A stretch of 64,000 bases of DNA from Asterella californica (GCA_036924285.1 JAYKYS010000012.1:5022001-5086000), one strand, 5' to 3'; positions 24,573-37,775 are shown, numbered from the stretch's first letter. A program made the numbers and translations. Notes: generated by a model not told the origin, from the letters alone.

Positions 24573-25685
24573 ATGAGGGCCTCTGGTAGCGAGATGGAGC
24601 ACGACGCTCCGACAAACGAAGACATCCTGAGTAAGCTTCCTGAAGATCTGACTGACAGGATCTTGGCCCGCCTGCCGCTTCACAGCCTTTTCCGGATGCG
24701 GTCTGTGTGCAAGAAGTGGTCCACCCTCATGTTCTCAAGTCGTTTCGTCGATCTCTACTCAAAGACTTCCCCGCAGAAACCATGGATTGTATTGTACACA
24801 TCAGGAGAACTGACTTGCGCTTACAATTGCGTCTCCCAGAAATGGCACAACATCCCAATACCTACACTTTCACCCGAAAAATGCGTGCTGGCTGCTTCAG
24901 AAGGCTTGCTCTGTTTCGGGAATGAATTTTTCCCATGGCCACATTTATTCGTGTGCAATCCCATGACAAAATTTTGGCAGAACTTACCGCCGATGAACTA
25001 CATTAAGACCATACACGTTGTAGGAATGGTAACAAACCCGAAGACAAAATCTTTCCGGATTCTTGTTTCTGGTCTCTTCTTTGACGAGGGCCAAAATGGT
25101 AGGCTGGCTACGGAAGTCTACGATTCCACAAGTAATTCCTGGATCGTTGGAGGTACCCCGTGGCCCATCATGGCAGCCGCTTGGAAACTTGGTGCCGGAT
25201 ATGCCATTTGGTGTAACGGACTCTTTTATTGTATAACCTTTTCCCCGTTCGGAGTGATTGCGTATGACATTGAGCGTAGAATCTGGAGTGAAGTTCAGGT
25301 ACGTATGCCCGCTTCTGTTGTTTCTCCCTCTCTTTTGGAATGCAAGGGCCGGCTGTTGATGGTGGGAGGTTCCGAGGATGGAGTTTGCTTTGCCATTCGA
25401 ATTTGGAGGCTTGAGCCTGAAAGAATGGCGTGGGAGGAGATTGTGAGGATGCCGCCGGGGATCTGTAAGGAGTTCGTGGAAAAGCTGCACCCTTCTAGAC
25501 ATTTTTTTAGCTTTGGAAGTGCTGGGATCGTCTGCCTAACCATCTCCGAAAGCACGCCAGCGCTTATGTATGATTTCTCCCTGAAATCATGGCAATGGCT
25601 TCCGGATTGCCCATGGCTTCCGGACATCAATAATTGGCAGCTTCGCGGTATTAGCTTCGAACCTAGGTTGCATTCTTTTGTGTAG
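24573..25685 (+). CDS. F-box protein of the UFO/HWS-like F-box-kelch family
   Basis: A single uninterrupted frame of 370 codons from the first in-frame ATG (24573); a second ATG at 24594 is also possible. An F-box lies at about residues 22-62 (LPEDLTDRILARLPLHSLFRMRSVCKKW). The rest is a kelch/beta-propeller-like domain with recurring aromatic blocks such as FVCNPMTKFWQNLP, VYDSTSNSW, YDIERRIWSEV and MYDFSLKSWQWLP. The pattern of a block like FSPFGVIAYDIERRIW, then SPSLLECKGRLLMVGG, then LRGISFEPRL at the C-terminus resembles plant UFO, HWS and related proteins, so it probably recruits a target to an SCF ubiquitin ligase. The substrate is unknown. No intron is needed, length is normal for the family and there are no frame breaks. 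Confidence 0.88.
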   Translation: MRASGSEMEHDAPTNEDILSKLPEDLTDRILARLPLHSLFRMRSVCKKWSTLMFSSRFVDLYSKTSPQKPWIVLYTSGELTCAYNCVSQKWHNIPIPTLSPEKCVLAASEGLLCFGNEFFPWPHLFVCNPMTKFWQNLPPMNYIKTIHVVGMVTNPKTKSFRILVSGLFFDEGQNGRLATEVYDSTSNSWIVGGTPWPIMAAAWKLGAGYAIWCNGLFYCITFSPFGVIAYDIERRIWSEVQVRMPASVVSPSLLECKGRLLMVGGSEDGVCFAIRIWRLEPERMAWEEIVRMPPGICKEFVEKLHPSRHFFSFGSAGIVCLTISESTPALMYDFSLKSWQWLPDCPWLPDINNWQLRGISFEPRLHSFV

Positions 25686-27155
25686 ACCCACGATACAGTT
25701 GGTGTAGTGCTTTGTCAAGTTTGTACAGAGAACCGGAACCACTTGTTTCCAGGTACAATCCTTTCTTCTACCTTTCTAGACGTAACTTGCCATGATCTTG
25801 CAGGGATGACAACTGATTCTGCTTGGAAGGCCGTGTCCTGTTTCTTAGAGGGTGCCATTCCTAGTCTGTTATGCTTATGTATATAATGTCATGGCTTAAT
25901 AGGCTGTAGTCGTGATGTCAGTAGGGGAGTGAGCTTTAATGACTAATGTTCCGAGAGTTGTTGTAGACTCGGTGATTGCCAGTCTTACCTGTGGTTCCAG
26001 TGCATATCAGTACACACTGTCTAGTGAATATCAGTTAAGCGTACTTGTCCTTAATGTCTTTCTGGTTAAAAAGTTATTTTGAAAAAGGTTGAGAGCCACA
26101 CAAGTCGTCGGAACAACTCCGATTCGCCTTACCAACGAGTCAGTCCTCTCAGTTGAGGTCCGTGTGCAAGTTTAGATCATGTCCTGGCGACGTGCTTCCG
26201 CGAGCTGTTTACAAATATGGCACATTGGTTTATCATTCAAGCTCACAGTTCACACTCTCAAGCTTATCCAGATACTGTTTCGGAAGTGTAGATATCGCCT
26301 GGAGTTGTTTCGATCTCTCTTTCTCTCCTTTCCTGCAGTTAGCTCTAACGGGATTGAAGGTTCAGAGAACGTGTTCTGAGGAATTGCTCAAAGAAATTGC
26401 TAGCGCTGGCTGGAACGTCTACTGTCAGCTTGTGGGAGTGGAAAGTTTATCTTAATTCGGCAGTGATTTCCAGAACAGGTCTCCTAGGGACAGGCTTGCA
26501 CCACGTAGGCTTTTTACAAACCTTGCATGGCTGGCTTTAGACGCCACACTAGTTCCACTTCCTGTGCTTAACATCGTCGTCGGTGTTAACCTCTTCTGAT
26601 GTCCCCCTGATTATCTCCGCAACACAGGCTCCAGCAGTAAGGTCACACAGACGAGTCTGCGATTGAGTGTGCTTGGAGCGTAGTTCGCATAAAAAGAGCC
26701 TTGACAAGCAGTAGCAGAGCCACTTACACTCTTGGTACAATTCTTCAACCCACCCTCGGTAACTCAAATTTTGACTGTAGAAAGCCCAAGGATATCGTCA
26801 CTGGGGGTCAACGATATTTGTAAAATACTACTTATATCGACGAACAATCGTGTGCGCGGAATAACATGTCAGTCGAATTTCACAATCTTCTGGGAGTGGA
26901 TGGATGATTGTGATTCCAAAAGTTATAAGAGATATCTCATCTCTTATAGCAAATCGAAGAGAATTAATAAAGTTTTGGATGAGTTTTTGGGTTGAAGAGA
27001 TTTTAATTAGCAAATATGTGGAAGGAAATTATTGAAGGAAGTCAATGGATTTTGAAAAGTCTTAATTTTCTCTATAGATTTTCAGTTTTTGTTATGTGTG
27101 GTCTCCTTAGAAAAAGAGAATAGATTCTTTTAACGTCAATGGTGTGCTTTGGAAT

Positions 27156-27297
27156 CTTGGTTAAAAAGTGACAAACGTCAAAATTCTATGAGTATTTTGA
27201 AGTTTTATGTCAAATTTGTGAGAATCCTTGGTTAAAAAGCTACAATGGTCAAAATTCTATGAGTATTTCGAAATCTTATGTCAAATTTGTGAGAAGA
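27156..27297. repeat. Tandem duplication, 71-bp period
   Basis: Two adjacent copies of a unit starting CTTGGTTAAAAAG and containing GTCAAAATTCTATGAGTATTT and TTATGTCAAATTTGTGAGAA. They begin at 27156 and 27227. Confidence 0.75.
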
Positions 27298-27389
27298 TTT
27301 GCACAAATTTGAGTGGGAGAGGGTGTTAGGATTAGGAGTATGAAATTTGTGTAGAGATTTTGCATAAACTTTCCTGCGAGGAGTTCGAA

Positions 27390-27680
27390 ATTTTTGAGTG
27401 GTGATAACGGAGTTACATGGGTCAATTAGAGTCAAAATTGATATTATTGGATAGTTTTTTGATTATTCAACATTTGAAATTTTAAAGTCTTTGAGTAGTG
27501 AGAAAGTGAGTTACATGTGTCACTTTGAGTCAAAATTGATATTATTCGATAGTTTCTTGATTATTCTAAGAACATTTGAAATTTTAAAATTTTTGAGTGA
27601 TGAGAACGTGAGTTACATGAGTCAATCTGAGTAAAAATTGATATTATTCGATAGCTTTTCGATGACTCTAAGAACATTAG
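27390..27680. repeat. Three tandem units of about 100 bp
   Basis: GAGTTACATG occurs at 27410, 27508 and 27610, each followed by GTCAAAATTGATATTATT.GATAG (GTAAAAATTG in the third) and CATTTGAAATTTTAAA-type sequence. The copies differ by scattered substitutions. Confidence 0.7.
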
Positions 27681-29639
27681 ATTTTTTAGTTACGTGGTGG
27701 AAGCTATTGGAGTTTGAAATTTCCACCACTGGAGTTTGAAATTAGTGTAAACATTTTTTCTAAACATTAGAATATGAAAGTTTTCGTACATTTTTCAATT
27801 GGTGAAGGAGTTTTGGACTCTAGAGATCTCGAGGATTCAATTTTTCTCAAAAGAGTCCAAAAAGTTTAAATGATTGTGATTCAAGTTACGATAGTAAATT
27901 GAAATCGAGTTTAGTATTATTGGATAAAGTTTTTATGGGTTTTTTGATGACATTAAGATCATCAGATTCTAAGTTACAAAATGAAAGTTATAGATCTTTG
28001 AAATTCAGAGAAATGCTTCCAAACTAATAATGTATACTTTTCACGACTCAATTCATGTTCTGTATCTATTTAAGAAAACAATTGCGATTTCTTCTACTTT
28101 GTTTTTGCCTACACATGCTATAGTTTTCCTCAACAAAATTTTCACCTTCGTTATGATTTACTTCAAATAATCTCTTTTGACCTTTCATCTCTCATCTCTT
28201 AATTCTCTCGTCTTGTTTCTTTGTTTTTCTTTTGTTAATGAGATATATAAATATATTTTGTGCACATTGGTGTAGTTTGTAAAATAGTGAGATGAAAAGT
28301 CTTGCTTATATCAGCTTAGATTTTTGCTAGAGGTCTCCAAGATATGCAAAAGGACAAGGTTGAGTCTTTTCTATTGGTCCATCAAAAAGCGAGGATAAAT
28401 TATCATCTATCTAAGAAAACATTTCGAGAAAGATGGGGCAATTTGACGAAGGATTTGGAAGATCTAATGACATGGAAAGAGACCAACCAATAGGAGGAGC
28501 AACCTTAGTCTAAATTTTGCTCGAATTGGAGGTCCAAGACATGAGTTATGATTATCTGAAGTTCGTGGAGTGATGGAATTATATAGAGATTGAATGAGAT
28601 TATTAATGAGATTGAGTGTATACACTAGCAGATTGAAATCAATCTTCCTCATAGGTCAGTCTCCTTTGCTTTAAAGTCTCAAGAACACAAAACAAAAATA
28701 GGTGCAAGTTCACCAACCGCTCATCCAAAAACACACGGATCAGTGAAGTGGCACAAATGCAAATCGTATGTTTGATGCCATCTTATTCATCCACGTATAG
28801 ATGATTAGGTGGACGTTCTAACGTATGCACTGTAACACATTTTATAACTAGTCACTATGCTAGACAGAGTAGTCATCTTTAATAGTCAAGAATCGCACTT
28901 TACCACGTTAAGTGCGAGAATTGCTAATCAGAGAAGACTTGATCAGAACGCAAATCGCTATAGTATTTTCTACACCTAATATACCTCCCAAAGTATTACT
29001 GATGTTGCACCAAATATTTTCTATCAATTGTCACTAAAAAGATTCGAGACCTATACTAGATATTGTTGTCGGACACAAATCTATAGAAAAACGACGAAGT
29101 TTAACACATGTAGGTTCATATCTAAAGTTCAGCTTTCTCTCAAACTTACCACGTATGTATAATCTTAAGATTTCTACTTACAAGTCAAATTTTAGAAGGA
29201 TCTGATGGCTAGATCTTCTCCATAAAAATTTACACGTATTTCTAATCTTAGATTCGAAACGAAAGCTACATCGCTTAAATGAACCGTTTACTTCAACTCA
29301 AACTTACTATGCTAGTAAACCACAAGGTAAATCAATGCTCAAGAAATTTTAGCAGATTTGATTGTGCGGATCACCCTCTATAAATCTTCAAACTTGCTGC
29401 TCCAGATTGAAAGCTTTCTGCACCCCTCTATCTCAGTTCGTCATAACGTTCGATCTGCAAAACATCCAATGATGAAATTTGGAGTCAGAGCTTCCGCAAT
29501 GGACAGCTACAAGCTCGATGGAGCATTCGACTTTATGGGATTCAAGTGATTACTCATAGATATAGATCATAGTGGTCTTATGTTTTTGAGTCTATCTTAG
29601 TATCGATATTTTATGGATCTCTTTATCAAACACAACAAT

Positions 29640-29880
29640 AGATGAAATTTGAACTCTCAAAACGTTATTTTTCTTCTTACGACAGTCTCACACTTGAAAT
29701 TCTCAAAAAACTGATTCTCTCAATTTTTGTCTTCCTCTCATACGTGTCGATGACTCTCCATGGTGATAACAAGTACAATACTCCTCATCGCACGATGCCA
29801 GTAGTTTTCTTCTCTAACACCTCAGCTAAGCTAGGGTCTTTATAAGCAGACTTGTATATTAAACAAGCAGACTCCTTGCT
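29640..29880 (-). mobile_element. Element B/C 3' LTR-like segment
   Basis: Matches 45375-45640 over about 240 bp: TAGATGAAATT.AAACTC, TATTTCTCTTCTT, CATCGCACGATGCC and TTTATAAGCAGACTTGT. It sits at the pol-distal end of B/C, as expected for the 3' LTR. The flanking 29880-30420 is probably more LTR or 3' UTR, but I see no clear counterpart for it. Confidence 0.6.
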
Positions 29881-30444
29881 AAGCTAAGCCCTTGCTTATT
29901 AAAAAATTTCTGCCTCTTGATGCCACTTCTATTATAGTACAAATCATCCAGTGTAGATCGAAGTTACAACTGGAGTCATCCCATAAGGCTTACAGCCCCC
30001 CAGAGTCACACCATGTAACTCATGACCTATAACCAAAGTGACATGTGTAGACTTAGGCCAAGAAACCCACAATTAACTAGGTAACTCCTAACCTATAAGA
30101 AATGAAGGTCCTCCGTCCTTATATATGCAAGACGTAGCTACATATCCAACATAGACTCCCATCCAAGAGGTCAACATGCCGGAATAAGGAACACAAGCCA
30201 AGATCTTGAGACCTCTTCTTCCTAGGTGGATCCCTCTACCACTGAAGATGACCTCTGTTCTTGTTAAAAAGAGAATTGAAACTCATACATAAACCTAAAA
30301 GAAGTTACTTCTACATTCTTTACTAACCTTTTTTGCATCAACTTCTCTGTATAGCTCATTTTCAATGAATGAAGAGTTAAAATAATAGTACTCACTAACA
30401 ACTATGCGCTTGTACTTTCAGATTATGGATCCAAGTCACGAGCC

Positions 30445-30893
30445 AAAATCGTCAGATCAAACAATTAGAACATAGAGAGGAGGATATAGAGACACAACAG
30501 AAGTTGAAAGAGACTCATCTCAAAAATAAAGACAAGTTTGACAAGATCCATAGACTTTGATCAAAACCCATACATGTTAGAGATTGGGTTCTGCTATATG
30601 ACAGTACTCTAGAAAACCAACACTCTACAACTCAAAAATTTTCTAAGACATGGTTTAGTCCATACGTTGTCTCAGATGTGCATCAGAATGCTACTTATTC
30701 TTTACATGAGCTTGATGGTACACCATTGAGACTTCTTGTTGTCAGTAAGCACATCAAGTTGTTCAGAAGAAGAAGAAAATCTGTTGAGCTAGCTGACTTT
30801 TTGGAGTCAAAACAGATCATAAATATTGATGAAGATCCTTTACTTGAAGATGTTGAATGGAACGATGACAACTTAGAGAGTCTTGAGAACTAG
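30445..30893 (+). pseudogene. Integrase C-terminus of B/C in inverted orientation
   Basis: On the plus strand it encodes RQIKQLEHREED, KFDKIHRL, a stop (TGA where relatives have CGA Arg), then FGPYVVSDVHQNATYSL-like GPY/F-type sequence and RRRRKSVELADFL, closely matching 15572-15174 of element A. The rest of the B/C pol is on the minus strand. The first residues continue exactly from where the minus-strand integrase stops (LLTLRI near 31241). Confidence 0.75.
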
Positions 30894-31240
30894 TGGAAGA
30901 GTTTGCACATACCGGAGGATGTGCAAGTTCGGAAGGAGTGAATGTCGTGCTACGTGACGTCCCACACAATGAAACAGATCTCTAGAAAACACCCGAGTGA
31001 CATTTCCACAAGAAGCTACACCTGGGCTTACCAACCTGAGCAGTAGCTAATCTAGAGCTGAGCTAGACAAGCTGCCCTCTAGCTTGAATTAAAGTATCAC
31101 TTTGAAGAGCGAAAGTACCATACTGCAGAGCTCATTGAGGAGAGTAACCTCGTGCCTTCAGTTGTGAGAAATAGCATTCTATGCAATAGTTAGTGTAATA
31201 TATAAGTTGTGAAAATGTGAAAGAGATACGAAGTGTAAGA

Positions 31241-31870
31241 AGTTGTACACGATCCATTTCATCTTTCCATGGTAAAGTAGCTTATGTAGAAAAGTTCTCC
31301 TTATCGTCATAATCCGTTTTTCAACATCAGTTCAATGGGCATTAGTAGTAGTGCAATGAGGTTTCATGTCAATTCCATAGAGCAAAGGAGAGTAAACTAG
31401 ATCACATGTCTTCATCAAGGCTTGAACAATCGAGGGGTGCCCATGTTTGCTCTTACCAATCTCTTGAGTTTCACTCCGTATTGAGCAAAGAACTCCTTCA
31501 CTTCTGCACCATGTAACTCTCCTCTATCTGTATGTAATCTGCCAATAGACCAATATCTACAAAAAATGTCGAGAACAAACCTACATATACCTTCTGTGGT
31601 CTTCGTCCTCAGAGCTCGTCCTTCTACAAAATTGGAGAGGTCTTCACGAAATAACATCAAGTACCTCATACCTCATAACCTCGGGGGCATCATCATCAAA
31701 TCAATAACCTAGAGGAAGTGAATACAAATGGAAGTAGGCACAAGATCATCTATATAACGTACCTTCAAATAAAATTAATAATGCAAGCATGAGCTCACAA
31801 AGTTCATCACATCTTGATACAAATCTTTCCACTAGTATCGCTCTTTTAACTTTATGTAGGTAGCCCAAGC
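31241..31870 (-). pseudogene. Element B/C: integrase core
   Basis: Minus-strand frames encode FREDLSNFVEGRALRTKT, HTDRGELHGAEVKEFFAQYG and a HPS-like block, homologous to the integrase cores of elements A and D. Several stops and frame changes interrupt it. The upstream end near 31870 aligns with the interruption point of element A. Confidence 0.75.
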
Positions 31871-32099
31871 TCCTCGATGTTTGACCCACAAGGTGTCATG
31901 AAACTCCTTTATCAGTTGCTGTTTGGTGGGCAGATCATCTATAACTCGTAGAAGTGCTTCATCTCTTCTCTTTGGACGCTTCCAAAGACACCCGTCTTGT
32001 AACTAGTAATTATATACCTTCCTCCTTATCTCTTTGAACTGAACTTCACTCCAATCTTCCCGTCTTTCTAACAAATTCAAGTAGTACCTTATGTCACGA

Positions 32100-33660
32100 A
32101 GTTCACATACTCTTCCTTAAACAACAACCACTCCAAGTCTGTAACCTGTCGACCAACTTGGCACCAAACATCTATCTTCTCTTCATCCTCAACTTCTGCT
32201 ACCATCTCATCCTCATCTACATAACGAGCCATAGATAACATGTCTGCTACTGGATTTTCTTTCTCAGCTATTTGTTTCAGCTCAGGGTTCAGACTTTGAA
32301 TGTAAGCAATCTATCGCAACATTGCTATGTTTGACGTATTACAATTTACTATCATACTAGACAAAGATAAATAGTATGTTTCTAAGACCACACGAGCTCC
32401 AATCAAGAACTCTCGATCTACCATAGCTCTCCACAACTCACGCTTCACTCGAGGATAGTTACGTTGTCTCTCTGTCAGGATTCGTGCTCCAAATCTAGAA
32501 ACAAACCGCACACCATCTACATCTTCTTGACCAACTGCTCATCCAGTCACTTTTGGACTCGTATCCATAATTAGTATCACAGGTCGCTCGCTCTCATAGT
32601 TAAGTCTCCTTAGTATATGTGGAGACTTCAAAATCTCCTTCAATAGCTCCACCGTCTCATGATGATCTTGCCGCCCAAGTAAACCTCTTCCTTTTTCTCG
32701 AAAGTGCATACAGAGACTTGGCAATATGTGCATAATGAAGAATACTCAGGCGAAAGAACACACAAGCTCCTAAGAAACGTTGAACCTCAGTGATATTAGT
32801 ACAATTTGCTATCCTTGCTATAACATCTATCTTCTTCGAGTTCGACCGCTTTCCAAAAGTACCCAACCACCACAACCTCTGACAATCCAAAATGAGATTT
32901 GGTACCTGATAGAGTGAGGTGTACCTCCTCCAAACGTGTTAGAATCTGACCCACTCTCAAACATGGTTTGCAATAAACTTTCTGCAACCATCAGAAGTCA
33001 TAATTTCATCTTTGTTTTCTACCGAATAGCCTTTCATGGAGATATCATCCAGAAATGAGATAGTGACCTCAGGTACAAACTCCTGTAATATATTATGCAT
33101 CGCATTTTGCATATGGGCTACCGATGTTTGTTGCTCCTTGAAGAAGAGTGCGCATCCGCATCAATCCAAAAAGTGTACGCATGGTAGTCAAGTCTCTATT
33201 CTCCAAAGCAAGTTGAAATTGATTGTAACTTGAAAATAGATCTCCAATAGAATAGACTGATCTTCCAGCAAATGTCTCAGCTACCTCATCAACCACAAGT
33301 CTTGTCTCAATATTTCGGTTCGTGATGCTGTTGGCATGTTGTAAGTCTTGGATAAATCACAAAACTCATGTCTTCTTAGACATTGTGAATCATCGACTAG
33401 AGTACAGAGCCATAGATGGTTCAAAAATACTCATCCACATCTTCTCTTTCAATATGAACACTGTAAAGATAACCATCGGAGCTATCACACTAGGATCCAC
33501 ACAACCAATCTCCTCAGCTGAGAAGGAAAATGCCTTACCATGACTAACAATCATTTGCTCAAAAGCCTTTTTCTCTACTTCAGTCAAGAAGCCACTCCTT
33601 CCTATCTGGAGCAGTTCAAGTGTCTCTTGAGTAAACTGATGTCTTATATGTGTAGGATTT
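32100..33660 (-). pseudogene. Element B/C: reverse transcriptase and RNase H
   Basis: Decayed minus-strand frames show reverse-transcriptase pieces (FEPSMALYSSR, DLFSSYNQFQLALENRDLTTMRT, QGAT) followed by the connection and RNase H region (YFWKAVELEEDRC-like, SERPVILIMDTSP). The order matches D (53032-51960). At least five frameshifts or stops separate the parts. Confidence 0.75.
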
Positions 33661-33779
33661 CTAGATACAGGCTCAACGGCCGCTGACTCTATCTCTGTTG
33701 TGAATCAATAGAGAATTGGATTACCATTGACTTCACTTTCCTTGTACCTCTACCTCTTGACAAGAGCCACACCAATAGA

Positions 33780-34512
33780 TTGCATCCTTCCATCCACTCT
33801 CTAGTCTCGGATGATGACGATATTGCAAATACGAGACAATCGCTTCATAGACTTTACGAGAATGGATGTGCATCATCACCTTATCTCTCATCTGCTCCAT
33901 CATCCTATCTACATCATCTAGCCAACGAACAAAAGATTATACACCGACATATTCTTTGTACATCCGAGAAATCATCTCATCTTCTTTCAGAACTCCTGTA
34001 CAACACAATTTGCTACGTGCTTCTCCATCTAACTCCTACTCTTTACAATAAATCGTCTACACGTGAGAACTTGTCAAACCAGATCTCCAACTTGTACACC
34101 ATACACACTCTCAGAATCTTGAGTAGCCTCTTCATTAGCCCCTTGTGATCCCTCGAGCTACTCAAGCAGGATCGTGGTAGTAGTAGCCCCTTCTTACAAG
34201 AGTGGGTTCTAGAAACCCTTATTTCTACAAATAAGAGAATCTCTCAAGGTTTGTCTATTTCGTTCGTGGTTTGTACGAACGGTCAAAAATTGAACTGAAC
34301 GTCTATCTTCTGGACTGTGAATCTTAGCATAGTGAGATCCATCATCCATCACCTTGGTCTCTATCCGCAGGGTATTGATATAAGAGTTGCCAAGAATGAC
34401 AAGATACGAAGCAGAAGATTACACGAAGAAGTGCTGATCTACCTCCATAACTTCACCCTCCTCGTTAGGGCAAGTGTCGTATAACTCACCCTTCTGGTTG
34501 TTGATAGCACAT
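33780..34512 (-). pseudogene. Element B/C: linker and C-terminal half of protease
   Basis: Nucleotide homology to 18541-19106 of element A, including GATCCATCATCCATCACCTTG-like and CCAAGAATGACAAGATACGAAG-like stretches. Homology ends at TAGCACAT (34512) where insertion E begins; the missing protease N-terminus resumes at 42784. Confidence 0.75.
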
Positions 34513-35920
34513 TGTCATAAAGCGTGAAGTTTGGTCTAGGAATACACGGGATATCGGATTATAGAGAGGTACAACAAGATCTAAGACCTACTCGATGAAA
34601 TACATATGTTTTCAATACCTTTGTCTTAGTTTCTACTAACCTAACCTGACCTCAAGTGTAACACATGTGCACCACACAACACAATTGGGCATTCAATCTT
34701 ATTCTAAGTACAAGAAAGATTCATACATGATAATCATATGCTTAGATCACAAAAGCACCTTCAAATGTGCACTAGCAGTACATTTTTCACTATTTTTCTC
34801 CGACAAACTATCTAAATACTCAATTTTTTACTTCTTGTGGTTCGTTGATATGAGGATTAACTGAACCTTACAACAATGTATAGCATATTGTAAAAGCTTT
34901 CCAACAAAGTAAGGCATGCACGCAGCAAGCAACCAGTGAGCTCAGGGCATGGTACCGAAGACAACGGTACCTCGCTGTTAGAGATTTTCAATTAGCAATC
35001 TCGACATAATATGACGCCTTATATGAGTATGATTTCCATGCCAAATTCACAACATAACTCCTTCATCTCACTGTAGCAGCTCCAAGAAGTTCTTCGTTTG
35101 TTTAAAGCCAACCGAGTAGGAGAAATCACTCTTCTTTTTCGAAACTCACCACGCTGTAATCTGAACTTCAGCAATCTCTTGTTCCCAACTCGAACTTCCA
35201 ATTGGGCTCAAACTCTACAGGAAATTTCCTCTGATCCCTCAATACTACTTTCTGAAATTCAACTTCAGATCTCAAACCAATTGCTCGAAATAGACCAAGC
35301 CTTTTGTCTGTGCTAACTTATGAGCTTTACATACCCTGATGGCTAAAATCCATGACCCCAACACCTTCTCTTAACCAAATGAGCTGAAATTTCACATGTA
35401 GTAAGATGATAGGATAAACTCTAACCTTGAAAATTTTCACTTAGAGATCCGATCCCATGCTCATGGAACAACTCAATCCTTGAATGCAAGCAAAACAGTT
35501 TTACTTCTATCTCTCAACTATCACAGCCAACTTCAGTCGACCACTTTGAGGTCAAATACAACCCAAACGGAGGACTATTTCACATCAGTGCAATCAACAA
35601 GGCGTCAACTATCCAAACCCTTTGACAATATTGAAAGATCATCTCTCAAGCTCTCGAGACACTCAGAAAGGTGACTCGAGGTACGATTCGACCCCCTAAC
35701 TTTGGAGAATCATAACACCCAGATTAGAGCTCCAAATCGATCGATCTTCTAATCCAGATTGCGGACAAGCTTGAGAGCTTTCCAACAAGATCTCACACTT
35801 CGCAAATGACTCCCGTGAAGACCTCCGAAACCTCAAAACTGTCATTCAAACTGGGATAAACTTGATTGGTCAAAAATAGATCAATGAGAGAAGAGATTGG
35901 AGATCACTTTATCTCCTACT

Positions 35921-37775
35921 TGCGGTGCCTACAACTTGCACGATTGGAGATTTTTTTTAAAATTTTAAGATAATGACGTGTCTATATAATTGAAGTAACC
36001 TTATTACTTAAGATTCCACCTTGCTTAGCAGGAAGATGATCTTAAGGAAATTTGTGGTAAGAAGTCGAGTTCTTCCGAAGTCAGAAGACGGAAGCTGGAA
36101 GCCGGAAGATAGAGCACGCTTCCGGAAAGACAATGACTACAACCACGGGAGGTACCAACCACGCACCAACTAGATAAGGGGGTAGGTATATATGCTGTAT
36201 AGTCATCATTGTAGTACGTAGGTCTCGAGTAGTCGAAGCCATTATCTAAATCGTGCAGAGAAGATATGGAAGCTGGAGACGCATTAGCACAGAGCTCTCT
36301 TGGCTGCTTCTCGAGTTGGGTATTGACTTCGAATTAGGAATTAGAGAGGACACTAGAAACACGCATAAGCGAATTGAAGCGAGTGAGTAGAAGAAGACGT
36401 CTTCCAATCAAGAAGCGCATTCAAGGTGGAAGAGTGAGGAATCCCTAAGAGATTATAAGATTAGAAACTGAGAGTCGAGGTGAAAATCGAGAGAGAAGCT
36501 CCGGAGTGCAGCAGATCGAGCTCGATTGTGAAAGTAGTGTTAGCAGCAGCTCGAGATTGGAGGTAGAAGCAGGATCATGACAAGACATTGAACGCAAAAT
36601 TGAAGTTCTGAAGTGCGCAGAAGACTGAAGGGACAATCAGAAGCGTAGCTGGAAGCAGTACTGAGGTTCTTTACATGTTTTCCCTCCTTCTCTATCGCTT
36701 TCGTCCTCTGTTTCAATGTCTCTCGCGCTTCCTTGATCGTTTGCAGGAAGCCCATCGATCATTCTATCTATCCTGAATTTTCTTCGAGAAGATAGGGTGC
36801 GGAAGCGCTGTCCAATTTTCGTCAACCATCTTCTCTACTTCTTCCCGAATTAAAACTGATATTCCCTTCTTCCCATTCCAAAATTCGATGGTCTAAGTAT
36901 CAATTTCTCTATCTTATTGCGTTTCTGTCTCAAAATCCGTGAACAGAAGACATGTCTGAATGTCTCGACATTTCCAGAAGATTGAATGTTTGCAATTCGC
37001 ATCAAGTAGTTGGATTGGACTTGAATTGGAGTTGTGAGAAGCTTGACATGAATCCAGAGTGAGCTTGAGAGTTGATTGTTGTTTCAGGAAGTAGGTAACT
37101 GAGAACCAGACCCGTGCCTCCCAATCTTCCTGACTTCTCAACTCCACATCTTCCTAGGGAGCTAGAAGATTGGAAAGGCTGGTAGAATGCATGAGAAGAT
37201 GTGAGAGTCTTTTACGGGTCTCTTCTGTCTGTCTCATGGCAGCCTGGTCCTTCTTCTTCTTGAACTTAGAAGAGAGTTGTGAGAAACCTTGCTGGCAGAA
37301 TCGGGAGAGAATGATCAAGGGTCATGTCTTCCTGTTACGCAACAAGCTTCTTCTGAGAGTGTATGCGAGGTGAGGAATCAGAAAACAGAATGCGAATGTT
37401 CCGTGTCTGTTGTGAGGTTAGATTACGTGTAAGAATCCGAAGACTGATGAGATCAGTGATGAGAAGCCTGGCTGCGGGAAGTCTTCTGAAGACATCAGTT
37501 AACCAGAAGTTGTCCCTGGAGTCTTCCTGAAGGTCATTGTCACCACAGGAGTCCTCAGTCTTCTTCCGAATCATTCGTAGACTACGCTTCTCACATATCT
37601 TCTCATCTTTTGTTAGGAAGTAGGATGAATTGCGAGATGGATTATCTTCTTAGGAATCCATGCGATGCCTTGCTTAGTTAGGATTGCTTAGATGTAGCTC
37701 AGAAGACGTGATGTACTTAAGAAGCACTATTAGAATTATAGAAGGTGGAATAGCTGTCTTCTGGAAGACTAGATT
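35921..37775 (+). mobile_element. Repeat S, uninterrupted copy
   Basis: Begins TGCGGTGCCTACAA and covers both blocks found separately in element A. Contains the conserved CTTAGCAGGAAGATGATCTTAAGG box and numerous GAAGAC/GTCTTC motifs. A coding region follows on the plus strand, so this may be the 5' LTR and leader of a non-autonomous element. Confidence 0.65.

Larger units (their letters stand above)
25686..29350. other. Intergenic region with simple tandem repeats
   Basis: The first 200 or so bases should be the F-box 3' UTR. Two short plus-strand frames near 26153-26455 have no recognisable domain. From about 26950 the sequence becomes AT-rich and contains two tandem-repeat blocks listed separately. 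No gene is supported. Confidence 0.5.

Noticed and set aside
24984..25502. 172-codon minus-strand frame
   Set aside because: Shadow of the F-box gene.
26153..26455. MRSVCK at the start of a 100-codon frame resembles the F-box gene (MRSVCK)
   Set aside because: Similarity does not extend beyond a few codons, so it is not a duplicate F-box gene.
33780..34148. 122-codon plus-strand frame
   Set aside because: Antisense to the protease-RT linker of element B/C.
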